A program made the translations under genes and the position numbers. Below are positions 58,200 to 64,000 of a stretch of DNA of 64,000 bases, one piece after another. Origin of the DNA: Rhizobium sp. SG_E_25_P2 (GTDB lineage: Bacteria > Pseudomonadota > Alphaproteobacteria > Rhizobiales > Rhizobiaceae); contig NZ_JARXVM010000015.1 in the NCBI RefSeq assembly GCF_029892285.1, positions 1-64,000 of the forward strand. The letters run 5' to 3'. Each line of letters opens with the position of its first letter. Position 1 is the first letter of the stretch. The notes below the pieces were generated by a model. That model made no database searches, was not told where the DNA came from, and saw nothing but the letters and a program-made list of their open reading frames with translations.

Positions 58200-58799
58200 G
58201 TGGGGCAGATGCAGTTCTTGATACCGCATTTGACCGCCGGCGTATTGACGCCTGCCGATATCGCCTTGCTGCAGAAAATTTTCGATGAGATCAGCGCCAA
58301 GGCCTGGTTCCCCAGGGATCTGGACCGGCAACGCGAATTCGCGGCGTATCTTTTGGCCCAATACCAGCGCGGGCTGGTGGCGCCGGATCGGTTGTCGGCC
58401 TTAGCCCTGGTCGCGGCGCGGCGAAAGTTCGCCCCGCCTCAGCCGTTGTCGGGCACGTTGATCCTGGTGGTGGAGGATGATTATTTCGTCGCCGCCGAGG
58501 CCGAGGCGCAATTGCGCGAAGGCGGCGCGGAGATTCTTGGGCCCTCCACCTCGGTGGCCTTCGCGATGGCCTTGCTTGAGGGACGCCAAGCGCCGTCGGC
58601 GGCCCTGCTCGATGTTCGCCTGGATGAGGAGACAGTGTTTCCGCTCGCGGAAGCCCTGGCGTCGCGCGGCATTCCCTATGTGTTCATGACCGGATATGGC
58701 GCAGGCGTCATTCCACCGCCGGAACGCCTGCGCCCGCTGTTTCACAAGCCGGCCTGCTGGAGCGCCGTGATCTCGACGCTCTCCGATCTGAAGTCCTGA
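58200..58799 (+). CDS. receiver-domain protein with helical N-terminus
   Basis: This 199-residue protein has an N-terminal helical segment (about 1-75, ending DRLSALALVAARRKF) followed by a CheY-like receiver (about 84-195). The receiver has acidic residues in LILVVEDDYFV, phospho-acceptor Asp in AALLDVRLDE, Thr in FMTGYG and Lys in LFHKPA. It has no DNA-binding output domain. Such single receivers often act in the rhizobial stress-signalling network; the upstream stress-type promoter is consistent with that. The start is GTG 58200 or ATG 58209. Confidence 0.82.
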   Translation: MGQMQFLIPHLTAGVLTPADIALLQKIFDEISAKAWFPRDLDRQREFAAYLLAQYQRGLVAPDRLSALALVAARRKFAPPQPLSGTLILVVEDDYFVAAEAEAQLREGGAEILGPSTSVAFAMALLEGRQAPSAALLDVRLDEETVFPLAEALASRGIPYVFMTGYGAGVIPPPERLRPLFHKPACWSAVISTLSDLKS

Positions 58800-58814
58800 A
58801 GGGGCGGTTCGCCG

Positions 58815-59135
58815 TCAAGCCTCCGTCGACAGTTTCATCAGCACGATGCCGCCAAGGATCATCAATGATGCGCAGGCCCGCATCGGCGTCAGCGCGTCGC
58901 CGAGCAACAGGATGCCGACGCCATAGGCGCCCACCGCCCCGATGCCGGTCCAGATCGCATAGGCAGGGCCGAGCGGCAGGCTGCGCAGCGACAGCGCCAA
59001 GAGCCCGAGGCTGGCGGCGAGCGCGACCACGGTGATCAGCGTCGGCAGGGGACGGGTGAACCCGTCGGATTGCTTGAGGAAATAGGCCCAGACCACTTCG
59101 AGAAGTCCGGCGGAGATGAGATAGAACCAAGCCAT
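58815..59135 (-). CDS. sugE: SMR-family exporter, SugE/Gdx type
   Basis: This 106-residue four-helix membrane protein has the SMR glutamate in helix 1 (SAGLLEVVWAYFLKQSDGF) and the conserved WTGIGAVGAYGVGILLLGD in helix 3. The helix 1 sequence with W-A-Y-F-L-K-x-S fits the SugE/Gdx group, which exports guanidinium ions rather than drugs. It works as an antiparallel dimer exchanging guanidinium for protons. The leader carries a candidate guanidine-II riboswitch. Confidence 0.92.
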   Translation of the reverse strand: MAWFYLISAGLLEVVWAYFLKQSDGFTRPLPTLITVVALAASLGLLALSLRSLPLGPAYAIWTGIGAVGAYGVGILLLGDALTPMRACASLMILGGIVLMKLSTEA

Positions 59136-59194
59136 GACGGCCTCCTGTCGTTCGGGCCGTCCCGTCTGTCGTCATCGAGCGAGGTCGTCCTCGC
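59136..59194 (-). promoter_or_regulatory. candidate guanidine-II (mini-ykkC) riboswitch
   Basis: In the sugE leader (minus strand) a 6-bp hairpin GCGAGG-ACGA-CCTCGC (59179-59194) has the exact ACGR tetraloop that defines mini-ykkC hairpins. A second stem, GACGGCC / GGCCGTC (59155-59161 with 59136-59142), lies immediately before the ATG. It encloses another ACGA and the AGGAGG ribosome site (59141-59146). Its loop is larger than canonical, so the second half is less certain. Confidence 0.55.
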
Positions 59195-59242
59195 GCACTT
59201 TTATATATAACGTCGACGCTGCTGTGAAAAGAGTGCGCTGCC

Positions 59243-59452
59243 CTACCGCATCTTCGAAAATCGCCGTCTCGCCTCGTCCTCGGCCGCTTTATAGAACGCG
59301 TCTTCGGGGCCGGAGCCGTCGCCGCGCAGCGTAAACAGCATTTTCAGCAATTCGCGCTCGGTCACCGCGTTGCGGTTGAACCAGTTTTCGCGCGTCAGGC
59401 TTTCGTATGCGCGCAGAATGGGTTTGGCCTGGCAGGCGGGCAGGGGCTTCAT
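59243..59452 (-). CDS. small hypothetical protein
   Basis: This is a 69-residue polar, helical protein with the segment [24 protein letters not shown] and a charged C-terminus. It has no recognised family and only a weak ribosome site. It lies upstream of sugE on the same strand but is separated from it by the leader. The ordered composition makes it a likely real gene. Confidence 0.42.
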   Translation of the reverse strand: MKPLPACQAKPILRAYESLTRENWFNRNAVTERELLKMLFTLRGDGSGPEDAFYKAAEDEARRRFSKMR

Positions 59453-59526
59453 GGCGGTTCAATTCCCGTCGGCGCGCGCGCTTCGGGGGTCTCTCTTGCA
59501 TCGGGGATCCTGGACCTCGGTACTCG

Positions 59527-59548
59527 GCGGGGGGGAGCCCCCGTCTTT
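59527..59548. other. GC-rich hairpin in intergenic region
   Basis: A G7 run (59529-59535), AG and a C5 run (59538-59542) form a short stem followed by GTCTTT. No gene on the plus strand leads into it, so it is only noted. The remainder of 59453-59694 shows no gene. Confidence 0.3.
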
Positions 59549-59694
59549 GCCTTCGCCGTCAGGGCGCGTTTATAGCACGATCCTGTCATGTCAATCATCC
59601 ATATTCAGTCATGGCGCGGAAGAGTTGTTTGGCCTGTGGACCGCCCGCGCGCGCCGTGCCATCGTCGAGGCGATCAGCAACAGGGAGATATGGC

Positions 59695-60705
59695 ATGCAG
59701 GTAACGGTGTTCAGCGCAAAGCCCTATGACCGGCATTTTCTCGATCGCGGCGCAGCGAGCGGCCTGTCGCTACGCTATACCGAGGCGCATCTGTCGCTGG
59801 AAACGGCCGGGCTCGCCGATGGCTCCGGCGCGGTCTGCGCATTCGTCAATGACGATCTCTCGGCCCCGGTGCTCGCCCGGCTCGACGCGCTCGGCGTCAG
59901 GCTGGTGGCGCTGCGCTGCGCCGGTTTCAACAATGTCGATCTCGCCGCAGCGCGTGAATATGGGCTCACGGTGGCGCGGGTGCCGGCCTATTCGCCGCAT
60001 GCGGTGGCCGAGCACACGATGGCGATCATCCTTGGCCTCAACCGCAAGATCCACCGCGCCTATAACCGGGTGCGCGAGGGCAATTTCGCCCTTGACGGCC
60101 TGCTCGGCTTCGATCTGCACGGCAAGACGGTCGGCGTGGTCGGCACCGGCAAGATTGGCGAAGTCCTGGCGCGGATTCTGGCGGGCTTCGGCTGCCGTCT
60201 CCTCGGCTTCGACCCCACGCCCAATCCCGCCTGCGAGGCGCTGGGCATGGTCTATGGATCGCTTGAGGACGTGTTCAGCCAGTCCGATATTCTCAGCCTC
60301 AATTGCCCGCTGACGCCGGAGACGCGGCATATGATTCGCCAAGACACTCTGCCGCTCCTCAAACCCGGCGTCATGCTGATCAACACCGGTCGCGGCGGCG
60401 TCATCGACACCCGCGCCGTCATCGACGGACTGAAATCGGGCCGTATCGGCGCGCTCGGCCTCGATGTCTATGAAGAAGAGGCGGATCTGTTCTTCGAGGA
60501 TCTGTCGAGCCAGGTGCTGCGCGACGACGTCTTCGCCCGCCTCCTGACGTTTCCCAATGTTCTGATCACCGGCCACCAGGCCTTCTTCACCCACGAGGCG
60601 CTCGACAATATCGCCGAGACCACGCTCGGCAACATCGTCGCCTTTCGCGACACCGGCGCGGCGACCCATAGCGTTTCGGTCGAACGGCTTGCGGCGCATG
60701 GCTGA
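59695..60705 (+). CDS. D-2-hydroxyacid dehydrogenase (D-lactate dehydrogenase type)
   Basis: This 336-residue NAD-dependent dehydrogenase of the LdhA group has the nucleotide loop [20 protein letters not shown], substrate arginine in [12 protein letters not shown], Glu in LDVYEEEAD and catalytic His in ITGHQAFFT. It probably reduces pyruvate to D-lactate or acts on a related 2-oxoacid. GGGAGA precedes the ATG at 59695. A DeoR regulator gene follows 64 bp downstream. Confidence 0.93.
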   Translation: MQVTVFSAKPYDRHFLDRGAASGLSLRYTEAHLSLETAGLADGSGAVCAFVNDDLSAPVLARLDALGVRLVALRCAGFNNVDLAAAREYGLTVARVPAYSPHAVAEHTMAIILGLNRKIHRAYNRVREGNFALDGLLGFDLHGKTVGVVGTGKIGEVLARILAGFGCRLLGFDPTPNPACEALGMVYGSLEDVFSQSDILSLNCPLTPETRHMIRQDTLPLLKPGVMLINTGRGGVIDTRAVIDGLKSGRIGALGLDVYEEEADLFFEDLSSQVLRDDVFARLLTFPNVLITGHQAFFTHEALDNIAETTLGNIVAFRDTGAATHSVSVERLAAHG

Positions 60706-60769
60706 GACTTTCGCTGGCGTCCTCCCCATGCGATAAGGCCGTCGCAAGAATTGACCGGGGGAATGGCGG

Positions 60770-61528
60770 ATGTTGACGACGGAGCGCAAGGCGGTGCTCA
60801 TCGAGAGGCTGAAGGCCGAGGGCCGCATCGTGGCCAAGGCTTTCGCCGAGGAATTCCAGCTTTCGGAAGACACGATCCGCCGCGACCTGCGCGAACTCGC
60901 CGCTGAAGGCCTGCTGCGCCGCGTTCATGGCGGCGCTTTGCCTGTTGCCCCAGATCTGCCGGATCTCGGCGCCCGCAGGGCGATCGCCGCCGATGTCAAG
61001 GCGAGGCTGGCCGAAAAGGCGGCGAGGCTGGTGCAGTCCGACCAACTGATCTTTCTCGATGGCGGCAGCACCAACGCCGCGCTCGCCCGCGCGCTGCCCC
61101 GGACATTTGCCTTCACGGTGGCCACCCACAGCCCCACTATCGCCGCGGAACTGGGGGATCATCCGACCGCCGACGTCATCCTGATTGGCGGCCGACTCTA
61201 CAAGCATTCCATGGTGGCGACCGGCGCGCTCGCCGCCGAGCAGATCGGCAATCTCAGGCCCGACCTGTTTTTCCTCGGCGTCACCGGCCTGCATCCGCGC
61301 CATGGCCTGACCACGGGCGATGCGGAGGAAGCGGCGATCAAGCGCCGCATCGCCGGCCAATCGGCGGAAACCTGGACATTGCTGACATCGGCCAAGCTCG
61401 ACGCCGTCTCTCCCTGTCTCGTGCTGCCGCTCGATGCGGTGACAGGGGTTCTGGTCGGCGCGGAGGATGGCGCGTCGCCGGATCTTTCCGACTATCGCGC
61501 CAAGGGGCTGGAGATCTCGGTTGTGTGA
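60770..61528 (+). CDS. DeoR-family transcriptional regulator
   Basis: This is a 252-residue regulator. The N-terminal winged helix (about 1-58) reads ERKAVLIERLKAEGR ... FQLSEDTIRRDLRELAAEGLLRRVHGGAL, the DeoR signature. The C-terminal DeoRC sugar-phosphate sensor domain (about 75-240) has FLDGGSTNAALARAL and FLGVTGLHPRHGLTTGD. These proteins usually repress sugar or polyol genes; the target here is unknown. GGGGGAA precedes the ATG. It follows the hydroxyacid dehydrogenase. Confidence 0.93.
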   Translation: MLTTERKAVLIERLKAEGRIVAKAFAEEFQLSEDTIRRDLRELAAEGLLRRVHGGALPVAPDLPDLGARRAIAADVKARLAEKAARLVQSDQLIFLDGGSTNAALARALPRTFAFTVATHSPTIAAELGDHPTADVILIGGRLYKHSMVATGALAAEQIGNLRPDLFFLGVTGLHPRHGLTTGDAEEAAIKRRIAGQSAETWTLLTSAKLDAVSPCLVLPLDAVTGVLVGAEDGASPDLSDYRAKGLEISVV

Positions 61529-61712
61529 GTGGAGCCGCTTTCCAAGATCGCGTCTCAATCACGAAACCCAGCTCCATCATCGTTTGCCGCACGAAACTTA
61601 TCCTCAGCTACAGGCGCCGATTGCGGATCCAGGGTCGAGCCGCCTCTATCGCTTGCATGGGGATTTGCGCTATGTGGTCGCAACTAGGGTCAACGGATCG
61701 AGGAAACGGTAA

Positions 61713-63503
61713 ATGCATTTTGTTCTGGTGGCCAACGCGGAGTTCAAAATCGATGCGTTGCCTGTTTCTGTTGGCGAGGACACGGTCGTTGTCCAGTTCA
61801 ACAAATGCGTGAACAATCATCTTGTTGAAGGGCTGAATGTCGAACGCTGGTTTGTGTTCAATGTTCCCACCGAGGGCATGCCGCACGGGTTCAGCCGTGT
61901 CGGCGACGCGCCCTGTGATGTTTCGGGCGGGACGTTGTATTTCGCCGTCAATGAACGGCATGACAATCACTTCATTGACCAGATCCAGGACATTTTCGGC
62001 GGAACGGTCATGTGCTTTTCCGACTTTCTCGGACCATATGACCTGCAGAAGCTCGGCTTTACCCCGTCTATCGGCTATCAGGTCGCCATGTATGCCGCCC
62101 TCCAGGGGCACAAGGTGACGCTGGTCGGATTTACGGGCGATTTTAACGGCGGCGGGTGGATCGGGCACAATTTCGATCTGGAGCAATTGCTGCTCAAAAA
62201 GCAGGAAGCCATCACCTTTCTTGACGGCGGCCCGGAAGCGCAGCTCTCGGTTGCCGCTGCTTTTGAGCGAATTTTCAGGGACGATTATGATTTTTCTTTG
62301 CCGGCTCCGAGGCAGATGCTCGATATCGGAAAGGCATTCTGGCGCTCCGGCGAACATGGCTTGGCAAAGCGATTCATCGAAAATGCGCAGTTCAGAAATC
62401 CTAACCTGTGGTGGGTGCTCAACGACACCGCGGCTCTGGATGAACTGGGATCAAAAAGCCCCTTGTTTCCCAGGCCGCTGGCCAAGCAATATCTGAAAAA
62501 CAGCAGGGGCATGCGCGCCGAGCCCACAAGCCATCAGTTTTCGGGGCCGACATACGAATATTCCATCAAGGATGGGCCTGGTCGTATCCTGATTGTCAAC
62601 AACACCGAGAAACTGGAAATAAACAAGCATCACGCGGGATGCAAACTGGTTATGTCCCAGATCAACGCGCATCTCGTTCGGCATGGCATGCAGGTCGTCG
62701 GCTGGGTGAACGAAACGATTGGCTTCAATTCCGTATTGGAAGTGGATCCGAATTTGGACGGCGTGGACGCCATTGTCATCAACGGCGAGGGCACGTTCCA
62801 CGACAATGCGCCCCGCTCCATCAATCTGTTGTTGCTGTGCGAAAAGCTTAAATCTCATTTCAACAAGAAAATTATCTTCATCAATGGCCTATGGCAAAAT
62901 AACAATGCCTTTATGACCAAAGTCCTCGAGGGCTTCGACATGATTTCCGTTCGGGATCAGAGGAGCCTGTCGGAGATAAGCCGCAAGACTCAAGTGTCGT
63001 ACAACCCGGACATGACGTGGTCTTGCTCCTTCGCGAGAAAGTCTGCGCCAGGCAAGGATGTTGCGATCATCGACTGCATCTATGAAGACAAGGGTCGCAA
63101 GTTGATGGAGCTCGCGATCGAATCCGGCAAGGATTACTGGGTAATGGGCGCCTATTACAAAAACGTATTCGCCATGTTGAAGGCGGACCGGCGTTTGCCA
63201 ATGGTGGCGACCACGGGGGAAGAATTCGGCGACTATCGTTCCGTCGTTACCGGCCGTTACCATGGCGCTTGCCTGGCTCTTATTTCTGGCTGTAGCGTGA
63301 TGTATACGCCAAGCAATAGCCACAAGACAGAAGCGATGTTTGATGAAATTGGTTTGTCAAACAAGGAATTTCAATTCGATGGCCCCCTCGATATTGAACC
63401 CTATTCTCAAGATGAGAGACGTAGGGTTGAAGAATTTAGGTCCAATGCGGCTTCCTCGATCGACGCTTTGTTCAAGGATATCGCCAGCTGCGTTTTAAAT
63501 TAG
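61713..63503 (+). CDS. two-domain glycan protein: GT29-like N-terminus + polysaccharide pyruvyl transferase
   Basis: This is a 596-residue protein. The N-terminal half (about 1-200) has VLVANAEFKID, DTVVVQFNKC and PSIGYQVAMYAALQGHKVTLVGFTGD, a pattern I associate with GT29/sialyltransferase-like bacterial proteins. The C-terminal half (about 295-590) is a polysaccharide pyruvyl transferase domain with VINGEGTFHDN and VTGRYHGACLAL. It probably decorates an exopolysaccharide or capsule. GAGGAAA precedes the ATG. Base composition is somewhat less GC-rich than its neighbours and no other glycan genes adjoin, which points to transfer. Confidence 0.78.
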   Translation: MHFVLVANAEFKIDALPVSVGEDTVVVQFNKCVNNHLVEGLNVERWFVFNVPTEGMPHGFSRVGDAPCDVSGGTLYFAVNERHDNHFIDQIQDIFGGTVMCFSDFLGPYDLQKLGFTPSIGYQVAMYAALQGHKVTLVGFTGDFNGGGWIGHNFDLEQLLLKKQEAITFLDGGPEAQLSVAAAFERIFRDDYDFSLPAPRQMLDIGKAFWRSGEHGLAKRFIENAQFRNPNLWWVLNDTAALDELGSKSPLFPRPLAKQYLKNSRGMRAEPTSHQFSGPTYEYSIKDGPGRILIVNNTEKLEINKHHAGCKLVMSQINAHLVRHGMQVVGWVNETIGFNSVLEVDPNLDGVDAIVINGEGTFHDNAPRSINLLLLCEKLKSHFNKKIIFINGLWQNNNAFMTKVLEGFDMISVRDQRSLSEISRKTQVSYNPDMTWSCSFARKSAPGKDVAIIDCIYEDKGRKLMELAIESGKDYWVMGAYYKNVFAMLKADRRLPMVATTGEEFGDYRSVVTGRYHGACLALISGCSVMYTPSNSHKTEAMFDEIGLSNKEFQFDGPLDIEPYSQDERRRVEEFRSNAASSIDALFKDIASCVLN

Positions 63504-63512
63504 TGTCGTCGT

Positions 63513-64000
63513 TTATTTCTTTGTGATCAACTTGTCTGGTCCTGGCATGGGGACCGGACCGCCCAAACGCTCCAGGCTCCTCGCATATCGTCCCACCACG
63601 ATCACCAAAACCCCTGCCGCAGCCAGGCAGGCGGCGAGGAAGAACATCGGCGCAATCGTGCTGCCGGTTTCGTCCTTGATCCAGGGCACGACATTCTGAG
63701 CGACGAAGCCGCCGAGATTGCCGACGGAGTTGATGGCCGCAATGCCCGCCGCCGCGCCTGCACCGCGCAGGAAGCGGCCCGGCAGGCTCCAGAACACCGG
63801 CTGGCCCGCGAAGATGCCGGCGGCCGCCACGCACAGAAACACGAATTGCAGCGTGTGATTGGTCACCACGGCTGACAGAACGAGGAAGATCGCGCCTGCA
63901 AAGGCCGGGCCGACGATATAGGGCGTCTTGTTCTCCGTCCGGTCGGCCATGGCGGGCACAATGTAAAGTGCTGCGGCGACGATCAGCCAGGGGATGATGT
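63513..64000 (-). CDS. MFS transporter, C-terminal part (truncated by window edge)
   Basis: The frame is open to the right edge, giving about 160 C-terminal residues with at least four membrane helices (ALYIVPAMADR, GAIFLVLSAVV, FVFLCVAAAGIFAGQPVFWSLP, GIAAINSVGNLGGFVAQNVVPW, FFLAACLAAAGVLVIVVGRY). The motif FLRGAGAAAGIAAINSVGNLGGF is typical of the anion:cation symporter (tartrate/phthalate-like) MFS group. The start lies beyond the window. The substrate is unknown but likely an organic acid. Confidence 0.85.
   Translation of the reverse strand, partial: IIPWLIVAAALYIVPAMADRTENKTPYIVGPAFAGAIFLVLSAVVTNHTLQFVFLCVAAAGIFAGQPVFWSLPGRFLRGAGAAAGIAAINSVGNLGGFVAQNVVPWIKDETGSTIAPMFFLAACLAAAGVLVIVVGRYARSLERLGGPVPMPGPDKLITKK

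Overview
The window looks like chromosome of a GC-rich alphaproteobacterium of the order Hyphomicrobiales (Rhizobiales). The grounds are a CcrM-type cell-cycle adenine methyltransferase, a choline-sulfate/glycine-betaine (bet) cluster, the backbone run mutY - DciA-like - dsbA-like - smc - ppdK, and short palindromic intergenic elements of rhizobial type. Genus and species cannot be fixed from the sequence alone. Coding density is high and most genes are clearly chromosomal housekeeping or sensory genes.

Region by region. 1-7240: a GGDEF/EAL protein coupled to an acetyltransferase, then an M16 processing peptidase and thrC (all minus), then a lipoprotein. 7.3-11.2 kb: HAD phosphatase, quinone oxidoreductase and an EAL-CBS-GGDEF protein. 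11.4-17.9 kb: betC, a small DUF1344-type secreted protein with its own terminators, betB, an oppositely oriented toxin-antitoxin pair, and betA. 17.9-21.7 kb: DUF900-type lipoprotein hydrolase, DUF4406-type protein, RidA, GST and a Tat-exported beta-carbonic anhydrase. 22.1-30.3 kb: ccrM, an HTH protein, an unusual kup / KdpD-like / kdpE potassium operon, and a dcm-like / vsr pair. 30.3-43 kb: PAP2 membrane phosphatase, HAD, mutY, DciA-like, then an inserted acetyltransferase plus ParDE-type pair, dsbA-like, smc, another toxin-antitoxin pair and ppdK.

43-44.5 kb is an accessory scar. It holds a broken hicAB-like pair, an AT-rich orphan gene and the 5' stub of another antitoxin-like gene. 44.9-50.8 kb: chemoreceptor, EamA transporter, two conserved hypotheticals and a glycosyltransferase. 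51.0-51.7 kb: an AT-rich stand-alone TIR-domain gene, a likely anti-phage or NADase factor. 51.8-53.8 kb: metallo-hydrolase/cupin pair and a PfpI/DJ-1 protein, separated by a terminator set between inverted arrays of a 7-bp repeat. 54.1 kb: tRNA-Gln(UUG) followed by a PUA/EVE-like plus Mrr nuclease gene, a type IV restriction candidate. 55.5-64 kb: LuxR regulator, small proteins, hydrolase, receiver-domain protein, a SugE/Gdx exporter behind a likely guanidine-II riboswitch, 2-hydroxyacid dehydrogenase, DeoR regulator, a two-part glycan protein ending in a polysaccharide pyruvyl transferase domain, and a truncated MFS transporter at the right edge.

The main theme beyond housekeeping is repeated insertion of small toxin-antitoxin or defence cassettes (TA pairs, TIR, Mrr-like, Vsr) at the junctions of otherwise conserved gene blocks.
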